DNA from: Nothophaeocryptopus gaeumannii
Lineage: Eukaryota > Ascomycota > Dothideomycetes > Mycosphaerellales > Mycosphaerellaceae
Direction of reading: 5' to 3'
Length of the DNA: 64,000 bases
NCBI GenBank assembly: GCA_031771865.1
Contig: JASISA010000007.1
Span: 682,001-746,000 of the forward strand
Both the position numbers and the translations under genes were made by a program. Position 1 is the stretch's first letter; each line of letters starts with the position of its first letter. The notes below the pieces were generated by a model. It had not been told where the DNA came from and made no database searches. It saw nothing but the letters and a program-made list of their open reading frames with translations. Below, in pieces: positions 54,695 through 64,000 of this stretch.

Positions 54695-57432
54695 ATGAGG
54701 CTGGACGTCAAGGTAGATTCTCTCTCTCGCAATCACATGCAATGGAACACGGAGCTAACATCGTTCAGCGACAGCTGTTCGCGCGCAGCGAGCGTGTGAA
54801 GGGCATTGACTTCCACCCAACAGAGCCCTGGGTATGCCTATGTCCCACACCAGGCGTCTGACATGTGAAAGGGACGAGACTGACAATCCGCCAAGATCCT
54901 TACCACCCTCTACAGCGGCCATGTATACATATGGTCGTACGAAACGCAGTCCATTATCAAGACCTTCGAGCTTACCGATGTCCCTGTTCGCGCCGGTCGC
55001 TTCATTGCACGCAAGAACTGGATCGTATGCGGAAGCGATGACTTCCAGCTGCGCGTGTACAACTACAACACCTCCGAGAAGATCACCTCCTTCGAAGCCC
55101 ACCCTGACTATATTCGTGCCATCGTCGTTCACCCGAGCCAACCCTTCGTCCTCACCGCAAGCGATGACATGACCATTAAGCTTTGGGATTGGGACAAGCA
55201 GTGGAAGTGTGTGCAGGTCTTTGAGGGCCACAGTCACTATGTCATGGGCCTCTCGATCAACCCCAAAGATACCAACACATTTGCTTCAGCTTGCTTGGAT
55301 AGGACAGTCAAGATCTGGAGCCTAGGATCAGGGACACCCAACTTCACGCTTGAGGCCCACGAGACGAAAGGCGTTAACCACGTCGACTATTACCCGCAGT
55401 CTGACAAGCCATATCTCCTCACAACATCAGATGATCGGACAGTCAAGATCTGGGATTACACGACAAAGGTATGGGGCAGGCAGTGGAGAGGCTCACCCTG
55501 ATCCTTGCGTAGTAAAAGGTATGCTGATTTGATACGCAGGCCTTGATCGCGACGCTCGAAGGACATACTAGCAACGTTTCTTTCGCGTGCTACCACCCAG
55601 AACTACCTGTTATCATCTCCGGCTCAGAAGATGGCACTGTCAAGATCTGGCACGCTAACACCTACCGCCTGGAACAGTCCCTTTCGTACGGCCTCGAGCG
55701 AGCATGGTGCGTCTCATACCAGCGTGGACGACAAGGCATTGCAATGGGTTTCGACGATGGCGCTGTGGTCGTCAAAATGGGTCGTGAGGAACCTGCAGTC
55801 TCCATGGATGGCTCCGGCAAGATCATCTGGGCGCGACATTCCGAAATACTCACTTCGGTCATCAAGGGTGGCGACAAGACGCTCAAAGACGGTCAACCGA
55901 TATCGCTTTCTTCCAAAGATCTCGGCAGCACCGAGATCTACCCTCAGACTCTCCTTCACTCGCCGAATGGCCGATTCGTTGCTGTATGCGGAGACGGCGA
56001 ATACATCATCTACACAGCGCTCGCTCTTCGAAATCAAGCTTTCGGATCTGCATTGGACTTCGCCTGGGCATCAAAGGAAAACGACAAGGACTACGCCATC
56101 CGAGAATCTCAATACTCTGTCAAAATCTACCGCAATTTCAAGCCCAAGTCAGGAGACGGTACTGTGAATGTTGGCTTCACAGCTGACGGCTTGAGCGGTG
56201 GCGTTTTGCTTGGTGTAAAGGGACAGGGTGGTATTGGATTCTTCGACTGGGAAACCGGCAAGCTCGTCCGCAGAATTGAAGTTGAGCCGCGTAATGTGTA
56301 CTGGTCCGAGTCTGGAGAGCTGGTCTGTCTGGCATGCGAAGACACATACTATGTCCTGCGATACTCGCGAGAGCAATACGTTGCCGCACTGCAATCAGGA
56401 GACGTCGACGAGGATGGCGTTGAGGACGCCTTCGAGGTCATCTGCGATATCAACGAGAGCGTCAGGACTGGTCAGTGGGTTGGCGACTGTTTCGTCTATA
56501 CCAACAGCACAAACCGCCTGAACTACTTGGTCGGCGACCAAACATACACCGTTTCGCATTTCGACCAGCCTTACTACGTTCTGGGATACCTCACGAGAGA
56601 CGGCCGAGTCTACGTCTGCGACAAGGATGTTGCCGTCACTTCATTCGCCCTCTCCGTCAGCGTTATTGAGTTTCAGACTTTGGTGCTACGCGGCGAGCTT
56701 GAAGGCGCGATGGGTATGCTAGAGGAAGGCGAGATTGCAGAAGAGCAGAAGAACAAGATCGCACGCTTCCTGGAAGGTCAAGGCTACCAGGATGAAGCTT
56801 TGCAAGTGTCCACTGATGGCGAACATCGATTTGACCTCGCACTTGGGCTCGGGCAGCTCGACATTGCACTTGAGTTGGCACGAGAGGCAGACGTGGAGCA
56901 CAAGTGGAAGACCGTCGGAGACGTCGCTCTATCTGGAGCGAACATCAAGCTGGCCGAGGAGTGCTTCAGACACGCAAAGGACCTTGGCAGCTTACTCCTG
57001 ATCTACTCTGGATCTGCAAGTGAAGAGGGCCTGCAAACACTGGCACAACAGGCTACTGAAGCTGGCCAACACAACGTCGCATTCGACTGCCTCTGGCTCG
57101 CGGGCGATGTTGACGGGTGCCTCGAAATTCTCATCAAGACTGGGAGACTAGGAGAGGCCGTACAATTCTCACACACCTATAAGCCTTCACGGTGTCCCGC
57201 GATCACGAGGCAATGGAAAGAGATGATGGAGAAAGACGGAAAGAGTAAAGTGGCGCGGCTAATAGGTGTGCCGGGTGATGATGAAGAGATGTTCCCCGAA
57301 TGGGATAAGTATCTGAGCTTGGAGAACGAAGGCGGATCAGTGGCGGATTTGATCAATGTGAACGGGAATGGCGATGAACCATCAGAACCATCACCACCCG
57401 AGGAGGTGGGTGCAGAGGAAGTTGAGGCTTAG
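54695..57432 (+). CDS. SEC27: Coatomer beta' subunit (Sec27, COPI)
   Basis: Four exons: 54695-54712, 54769-54831, 54896-55468 and 55540-57432; 848 residues. Exon 1 is only six codons (MRLDVK), joined to RQLFARSERVKGIDFHPTEPW, the invariant start of beta'-COP. WD40 repeats follow: ILTTLYSGHVYIWSYE, NWIVCGSDDFQLRVYNYN, TASDDMTIKLWDWD, SACLDRTVKIWSLG, TTSDDRTVKIWDY and GSEDGTVKIWHAN, plus a second propeller. The C-terminal alpha-solenoid (ALQVSTDGEHRFDLALGLGQ) ends in an acidic tail. It forms the outer COPI cage with alpha-COP and binds dilysine cargo for Golgi-to-ER retrieval. Introns 1-3 are all phase 0, 56-71 bp. Confidence 0.97.
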
Positions 57433-58192
57433 GTAGTTGTAAACCCCTGAGGCATCCTCACGGTTATTTGAAACAGCATGGCGTTGGAGAATGGAGAGGT
57501 AAAGTGTAAGGACCACACTGGTATGAAAGTTATGCATCTCATGACGGTCTTCCTGCGCCTCTCCTTCGCCCACCGTGCATCAGTCACCTGCGCGCTCCAA
57601 TGATCGTTCGAGTGATATGTACAGTCATTCCGTCGTCGCCGTCGCCGTCCAATCTGCAGTCTCGGTCATGGTCTAAAGTGTGTTGCGGTATTCACTCGTG
57701 GAAACTACGTCCTTCCCAAAAATCCGTAAATCCTTCGGAATCGCTAATTCGGATTTCTCGATGGTTCATCACCAACTCTGCACTAACTGCCATGGAAGCC
57801 CACAAAGACTATTGAATAGTGGTGGAGAGGATACTGATAACTTTCTTGGCGCTTTTGGAGGCAAGAGTGGCTGTCGCCGACGACGCGTGTTGTTGGAATC
57901 GTCTAACCCTAAGCTTGAGCGCCATAACTTCACACGCGGTCCAGATCTCAATTACTTTGCGACGACGACCCTCCCAAGTATCTGAAAGGGTAGCGTAGCG
58001 CAATTTGGCTCGTCTGTTATGTCCCTGCTGCCGTCCATTCGTGATGAGCATTTGACAAGAGAAATTCGAAGGTCCCACGCATTTTACATTCATTCTCCTG
58101 CGGCTACCTCTCTGGTCAGGCGCCATAAGAACATTTCAAAAACGCCATCTCATGCAAAGCGCTGAATTCCCGTGACCATGACAAACAGCTCC
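57433..58192. other. Tail-to-tail intergenic region
   Basis: 3' flanks of SEC27 and TIF35. Frames at 57600-57985 (+) and 57809-58126 (-) lack motifs. A CCGTCGTCGCCGTCGCCGTCC trinucleotide patch lies near 57631-57651. Confidence 0.35.
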
Positions 58193-59141
58193 CTAGGTGG
58201 TGCTTTTCTTCGCAAACTCCACACGCAAGATAAGATGACCGAAACCGTAACCGTCCATCTTCTCGCACGCTCGCGCTGCGTCTGACCGGTCGGCATATGA
58301 CACGAAAGCGAACCCTTTGGCTCTGCCTGTCTCGCGGTCTTTGGCGAGGAAGACTCGTGTGACGCGGCCGTAGCGCTCGAACATTTCGCGGAGGTCGCCT
58401 TCTTCGGCGAATTCGGAGACCTGGATGCATAACGTTAGCAGATGTTTGAGGCTTGGACATCGTCTGAGGTTGTGTAGGACTTACGTTTGTAACACGCAAT
58501 GTAGCCAAATCGTCCCTTTCAAACTTCCCACCCATCCTCTCACCCGTCGCGCCCGCAGCGCCCTTTCGCAGGTGAGGAGGCACATAGCTTCCACCAGGAC
58601 CGCTCGCACCGTCGTCTGCACCACCGCCCATTCTTTCATCCATATCTGCCGGTGGGCCCGCCGCCTCGCCCTCCGGCGCCATGGTATCCTTGAAAGGACA
58701 TTTTGTCGTGAAATGGTCTCCTGAACAAATACGACATTTAATCTGCATCTTCTTCAACGCCTCGGTCTTTTTGTCCTCGGTCGCATCTTTCTCCACTGGT
58801 CCACCTGCTTTGAATCCCACCATAGGCTTGAATATGATGTTCTCTCCCAGCGTAGTGGTATCTGCTTGAGGACCTTTCGGTCTGCCCGCCTCAGGTCCAA
58901 TCTTGGCCCATCCTCTCCGCTCTGCCACTCGCGGATTTTCGCGCTTCTTGACGACTGTTCGGCGGATGCGTTGGATGCGCTTGACTTTCTTGCCTTCGTC
59001 GTTGATGAAGACGGTGACGATGGTTTCGGTGCCGTCTTTGTTTTTGGTGACTTGCGGTGGGGGAATGGTGCTGGCGAGGCCGGTGTCGTCTTCGTCTTCG
59101 GCCCAGTCGGTGCGCCCGGGTGGATTTTGTACGGCGGCCAT
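58193..59141 (-). CDS. TIF35: Translation initiation factor eIF3 subunit G (Tif35)
   Basis: Two exons, 59141-58485 and 58420-58193; 294 residues; 64-bp phase-0 intron (GTAAGT...TCCAG). The N-terminal eIF3G domain shows DWAEDEDD, DGTETIVTVFINDEGKKVK and RRTVVKKRENPRVAERRGW. A CCHC zinc knuckle (CRICSGDHFTTKC) follows, then a Gly-rich SYVPPHLRKG linker. The C-terminal RRM is split by the intron: RNP2 LRVTNVSE straddles it and RNP1 is KGFAFVSY. eIF3g with eIF3i forms a mobile eIF3 module that supports 43S scanning and reinitiation. The C terminus EFAKKSTT fits. Confidence 0.96.
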
Positions 59142-61988
59142 GATTGCGATGTTCGTGTGGTGTGTGGTGGTGATGTTCAGGTGTATGATCAGAGGCGCTG
59201 GATTTCAAAGTGTCGTTCATGAAATTCCGTGGGGCAGAGGTGGCGGTGCGGAGAGGCGGCACCAGCCACAGAGCTTTGACTCACAGCGAAACTCTTCTGG
59301 CGCCGCGAAACATTCACCAGCAGCGTTCAACGGCAGTCGTATGACATGAAAACCGTTCGACGGCAAACGGCAGATAGATGGCAGTTCAAAAGTCAAGATG
59401 CGAACGTGGTAGTGTCAAGAATTAGGTCTTTTGCCGTTATGCCAGCAACGGTACTATTTGACAGCGGACACTATCTACTACTCTGTCCATTCTACCTTCT
59501 GGACTATAGCGTGTTGGCAGCTACTCAATAGAACCGTTGTATACTACTCGCTGCAGTGCAGCCCATTTCGTGTACTATCGAGAGTGCTTCACGTCGTATG
59601 CTCGCCGGTTCTTAGAGAGCCGCACCAGAATGGCAAGTGCATGAGGCTTCATGGTTGGATGCGGTTGCGAACAAGTTGGCCTGAGTTTTACTTGTTGACA
59701 GAAGCAGCGAGAGGACACCGAACACACAGATCGTTCTGCGCATCGAGTCCTCCGGCGATCCGAACTTGACGACTCGAGCTCCTTTTCAGGACTGGATATC
59801 CACAGGTTCAACTAGAGTACGACACTATTGCTGACTTGGACAGTCTGGACTTGGCGGCTTCGTAATGGAACGAAGTCTGGATGAGGTTTCGAGCAAGGCA
59901 TCTAGGAAAAGTTCTTCCTGATGTTCGGGAAGTATGCATTTGAAGGTCTTCGGGATGATAGCTTCCGAGATCGAACCTTCGGCATGGGCGGACTTCGCCT
60001 CATGTGTACCAAGTCAGAAATCGATGATTGCTAAGGGTGGGAGGGGCCTCGATACGGAGCTGCTGCTGTCTACTCCTTTTGTGCTGAGCATGTGAAGGTG
60101 GCCAAGCCATAGCGTCAAAGAACACCTACGCCCATTCTGTACGGAGGCACTCAAGTTGCCCAAATGCTCAAAATGTCTCGACATGCTTCCGGAGCCCAGC
60201 GCATATCCCTGAAAAATGCTGCAACGCTGGTGGTACTTCCCGGTGGAGATGAGTTCTTCCACTCCCAGCACCAATTTTTAACACCCTGTAACGTACCTCG
60301 TAGCTTTGACAGCTGGAAGCCAAGAAGGATGGATGTGCCGCGCCTGCCGTGGAGTATTGCGACTTACCAGTTCGGTATGTCTGACAGACGCCGCGCAAGG
60401 TAGACAACGCTGCACTTCTGGCATCTCAAGCCAGGATGGGTGTCTGGTCATGGGTGAGACTGCATGAGCAGTGGACGGGGTGCAGTCCTTGCGGAAATCC
60501 TAACAGGCCATAGAGACCCCTGTCTAGTCCTCCTGGAATTGTGCATTGCTTTACCGGTACGGTCGGGACCGTAAAGGACACAGGCACTGTGGGCGCAGTC
60601 GGCCTCGGAAAGGACTTAGAGATGCACCTACAGCAGAGGTTGCAGGTCTTTGCCAACGGGCCACCATAAGTCCAATGCCATCCGCGCCTTGGCATATTGT
60701 ACAGGTGAAACGATGAACGAACGTGCAATCTCGACGCTGGTTGACTTCTGATGCTGAAAACTGCTCGCATTTCTCCAGAGGTTCAAAAGAATAGTAGCAT
60801 GAACATGCACAATTCGCGAGTCCGGCACAGGCCTAGCCCAGACTTCGGTCACCAGGATTAGGGACGTCCATGCTAAGCATTATCGTAAGTACGTTGCGCA
60901 GGCAAGAAATAGGTCTGGTCCGCGTGGACTATGGCCGGGGACGTGTAGTCTATCGAACGAACAGACCCAGCATTGTGGAGCGCGGAAATAGTTGCGTACG
61001 ATGCTGCGACCCGGGTCCTTCACATGGCCAGGCCCTCTCATTACGGACTTCTCTTGATTGAGGACGTCCGACACCAGCATGGTGACCTTGCACGAGGCTG
61101 CGGAGTGCGCGGAATGGTCGTTGATGAAGGCTGTACCAGGAACAGACTGTCGGGGCGAATTCGGTGGTGCGGGAAAGTGTTGAACAGCGGTGCGCTGCTA
61201 CCAGGTGGCAGTCGTGATAGTGAAGATTGCCGAACGCAACGACGTATGTAGTCGGCGGGTATGGTTCCTGCTAGCTTTGCGCTCCCCTGCACGCGAAGAT
61301 GTGCCCGCTTCTGGACGGCCAAGATCAGGCTGTGGAAATAATGTACAACTCGACCTCGGCGCGTTCGGTGCAGCACTGCAGGTGAGTGGCCGCTGCTGCG
61401 TCTGTCACAGCTGATGGAAGAATCGACACCTGGACACGGGTGATTCTGCTTCCGCACGTGTCGGCGGCACATCAGCGCGTGTTTGGCAGCTCCTTCGCGG
61501 CGAGGGCGAGTGCGTGTGCATAGCAAGGTGTGTATCGGAGTACATCCTGCCTTGCCAGGGCAGGTGTCTGTTGGCCAAGGACGCCACGCAGTCACAGGCG
61601 AGCCTCTGGCCACACACAGGGGCTCTCAAGATACGCTGACATTTGCGGATCCACCCACTTTTGGTGGGGGTTGCTATGACCGTGATCAAGTCACCACGCG
61701 AAACAGAGGTCGGAAAGAAAATGACACAGCTTCCTTACCACGGCTTCCACGGGTTTCTACATCCCTGATGAAACCGTCGTCCAAAGGCGCTCAAGCAGAC
61801 TTTGACTAGGACCGGCCAGCAAATACTCCTAGTGATTCGACATCGCATTTTTTTATGACCAGGTACCATAGTCTGTTTCAACCACTCCGTCACTGGCTGG
61901 TATGTCGTTCGAACAAACATGTAAAGCAGCACTGTCATCTCCTCGGAAAGGGAAAGAATAAGGAAGACCAAGCTATCATTCATTCAAG
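59142..61988. other. 2.8-kb gene-poor region
   Basis: No gene is supported between TIF35 and the CFEM-like gene. The longest frame, 61041-61613 (-, 190 codons), is rich in Arg, Ser, Pro, Cys and His and has no domain-like pattern. A frame at 60426-60770 (-) is similar. The last few hundred bases should hold the promoter of the gene at 61989. Confidence 0.35.
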
Positions 61989-62472
61989 ATGCATTTCCAG
62001 ACGCCACTGTTACTCACCATCGCCGCGGTCCTCGTCAGCGGCCAACAAGGGGGGGTCCAACAACCTCCCGGCGACGTTCCACTGCCGTGCCGTCATAAGC
62101 AGAGCTGCGCTGATTCCATCAAACCGGCTGAAGAGTGCCCAAGGAACTGTGCGTCCTGACCATTGCTTGCTGTCTGGTCCAATCAATTTAACGGAAGAGC
62201 TGACATGCATTTAGACAACCTAAAATGGTCTGTCGATCAGAAATATATTGATTGTCAATGTCGGAAGCGGACATACAGAGATGCTGTTGAGGAATGCTAC
62301 TACAACTGCGTGAAAGAGTATGACCTCAAGGGAGGTGAGCGTCTCCAGAGCAACTGTATACAGGATCCGGTGATGCTGACATGGCTGCTCAATAGGTATC
62401 AAAAAGGTGGTTGACAGGTGCGCCCTCTTAGATGTTAGAGGAGGCCCTGGGGGTTGGGAAGGGAGAGATTAG
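61989..62472 (+). CDS. CFEM-like secreted cysteine-rich protein
   Basis: Three exons, 61989-62148, 62215-62334 and 62396-62472; 118 residues; introns GTGCGT...TTTAG (66 bp, phase 1) and GTGAGC...AATAG (61 bp, phase 1). After the signal peptide (MHFQTPLLLTIAAVLVSG) there are eight Cys at 34, 40, 50, 67, 69, 81, 85 and 102. Spacing from the DCQC pair onward (x11, x3, x16) and the preceding Asp match CFEM domains, which bind haem or act at the wall or in host interaction. The gap between C50 and C67 is longer than usual. The last Cys exists only if the second intron is removed, which supports this model. Unspliced, the frame stops at 62159 after exon 1. No GPI tail is seen. Confidence 0.7.
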
Positions 62473-62756
62473 GGACAGTGTTGAGTTGGGGGTTGTTGCT
62501 TTTTGGTGATGTTGGTCGTGGAGGGATTGAGTAGCATCGAGCCGTGCTGGAGGATCTGCATGGTTAGATGTTAGCTAGGGTTTCGGAGTACAGAATGTTG
62601 CAATTGTCTTACATTGCAGAGATCTTGTAGTGATCTTTCCAGCAGATACCATGCCACTGTGTGCTGTGTAGACCACTACTCCTCACGAGACCTCAAGGTG
62701 ATCGAATCCCTCTTCCAAAGCTCGAGGCTCAACACAACCGAGACGATGGATTCTCC
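62473..62756. other. Intergenic 3' flank
   Basis: Just under 300 bp with G-rich then mixed sequence after the CFEM-like gene. Nothing recognised. Confidence 0.25.
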
Positions 62757-63543
62757 CTAGGGCCGCATAATTTTGCGGTCTTCCTTCGCCTTCAGAACCA
62801 CTTGCTGGACGCGATTGTGGCATTCTTCCTCCAAATCGTTCTCACCTGTATGCCCGTCTTTGAGTGTCAGTCCCGTCTTTTGGTCAAATGTGAACTTGAA
62901 CGCGTGAAAGCGATCCGGTTCATCATCCCAGCAGAATCTTAGGGAGCTTAGACATTTGAAGTCATCGCCTAGGAAACGAGTCCATCGTCCCAGGATATTG
63001 TAAAGCTGCAGTTCCTCGAGATTCTTGTCTGAACCGGTCCATGAGGTCCAAGAGAAGTCGCACAGGCTTACCCAGAGCGGTCTAGCCTCTTTGCGCATCA
63101 GGTCAGACGCGTTGATGAATTCCTGGAGTCTTGCTTTTCTCGAGCTCTAGATAACCTGTGAACGATGGCCGCTGTGAATTTGTAAGTCGACTCTCAACGA
63201 TAGCCTCTCTGTAGATCGCCTATCGAAGCTCCGGAGGTAAATCAAACAGTCTGAAGGGTTTGGCGCGCGCCTCGAGATATCTCCAGAGCAGATTCGGATG
63301 AGTCTGTCGCTTGGCTGGTATTTGCGCGAGGACGCTGCGGCTGATGTTCGCGCACATGATCTGCCTTGCAGTATTGTAGTCATCGCCACGACAAGCCATG
63401 AACTGCCGTTTCTTGGCTTGTGACCAGCCCCATTGGCTGAGACCTTGAGCTATCAAAATGGCGTCCATCCGAATCGTCCACTCCTCGAAGTCGCTGCCCT
63501 CGTACAGCAGTCCGCTGAGTGTCAGAGCGCCTGATGTAGCCAT
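62757..63543 (-). pseudogene. Decayed gag-like/F-box-like chimeric gene
   Basis: Reading from 63543: MATSGALTLSGLLYEGSDFE, EWTIRMDAILIAQGLSQWGW and an Ala/Arg helical stretch resemble the N terminus of copia-type retrotransposon gag (UBN2-like). It runs directly into KPFRLFDLPPELR, the F-box-like opening seen also at 3052-4190. A TAG stop at 63222-63220 follows, then AIYREAIVES as expected for that family. The frame is then lost, and reappears in another frame as FINASDLMRKEARPLWVSLC followed by a family-typical C-terminal half ending at 62757. Nonsense plus frameshift argue for a pseudogene. Whether the gag part was domesticated before decay is unknown. Confidence 0.65.
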
Positions 63544-64000
63544 TGTATTCGCCGTTTCCCCGTCCTTGAATAATGACGAGGTTTGTCCGGGCTTTCTTCG
63601 TTAGTAGTTGTGTCTGACCAATGTGTTTGACTGACGCGGTTGATCAACGTGAATGGTCTTTTGAAGTCACTGCTTGTTCTTGTCAACAGCTAAAGTTCTT
63701 GTTTGATGAGGGGGAAGCCGGTCAGCCGTGTGTCTGATTTTCAGTGTTATTTGGTCAGTGACGGAATCCAAATCAAGAGGTAGAGGGATGTGCAGAGTGA
63801 GGTCAAGCTGCTTGAACGCAGGTGAAGAAGCCATCGAGTCAGCATGTGATCTTCCGCGAACCGCGTTTGCATATGCTCGGCCCTCGTTCACACCCTGTCG
63901 CGCCTGAATCATCCCGAACAGGCAGCATGTGACTCAATTCCTTATCCAACATCCTCTTGAGGGCGTACGCCAACTTGATGGTACGGTCCGCCATACACCT
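63544..64000. other. End of window, no gene supported
   Basis: Upstream of the chimeric pseudogene. A minus-strand frame at 63667-63912 (81 codons) has polar, helical-looking sequence but no recognisable motif. It might belong to the retroelement-like gene beyond or be chance. Confidence 0.3.

Noticed and set aside
61041..61613. 190-codon minus-strand frame
   Set aside because: Composition is Arg/Ser/Pro/His-rich with scattered Cys and no domain-like pattern; consistent with chance in GC-balanced non-coding DNA.
62690..62712. GATCGAATCCC, resembling a tRNA B-box
   Set aside because: No upstream A-box and no acceptor stem pairing.

Overview
This is nuclear DNA of a filamentous ascomycete (Pezizomycotina). 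The best guess is a member of the Dothideomycetes, but that class assignment is inference. Support comes from 47-104 bp GT-AG introns in most genes, compact gene spacing, two Zn2Cys6 transcription factors, F-box-like LPxELR proteins, a PTH11-type rhodopsin-fold fragment, CFEM-like and other small secreted proteins, and a large multidomain Scm3. All splice models were derived by hand from reading frames, GT/AG sites and family motifs. No RNA evidence was available.

Layout. 0.8-8 kb: an unknown coiled-coil protein, an F-box-like protein, a zinc-finger-like protein with a disputed first intron, and an MFS sugar transporter with an in-frame TAA near its N terminus. 8.9-16 kb: SCM3 (CENP-A chaperone fused to GATA-like, four Myb, forkhead-like and AT-hook segments) diverges from ATG6/Beclin, which converges on an SDR dehydrogenase. 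17-24 kb: a hemerythrin-like protein, an O-methyltransferase, a PAN-like fragment and a Zn2Cys6 regulator. 24-27 kb: gene-poor. 27-32 kb: a GPI-anchored GH114 hydrolase, a ZNF706-like mini-protein, a 7-Cys secreted peptide, and an amino-acid permease with a 23-nt microexon. 33-38.5 kb: a truncated PTH11-like pseudogene, an uncertain secreted protein, a Ser/Thr-rich PAN-like secreted protein and a secreted isochorismatase-like hydrolase. 39-45 kb: a C2H2-like protein and a large Zn2Cys6 factor. 45-50 kb: gene-poor, with an 18-bp-armed inverted repeat. 50-59 kb: a small secreted peptide, a tandem NTF2-like pair, then housekeeping genes VMA7, an ML/NPC2 lipid-transfer protein, SEC27 and TIF35. 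59-64 kb: gene-poor, then a CFEM-like secreted protein and a decayed gag/F-box chimera.

Functional themes. Core cell biology (centromere, autophagy, V-ATPase, COPI, eIF3, sterol transfer) alternates with secreted or host- and environment-facing genes: CFEM-like, PAN-like, isochorismatase, GH114 and small Cys-rich proteins. There is no convincing secondary-metabolite cluster: the O-methyltransferase and SDR have no backbone enzyme beside them. The most unusual points are three premature stops, each one C-to-T change in CpA context away from a Gln codon. One of these would also have created the GTAAGA splice donor that removes it. Other notable points are the Scm3 domain stack, the gag/F-box chimera, and several short secreted proteins visible only after splicing.
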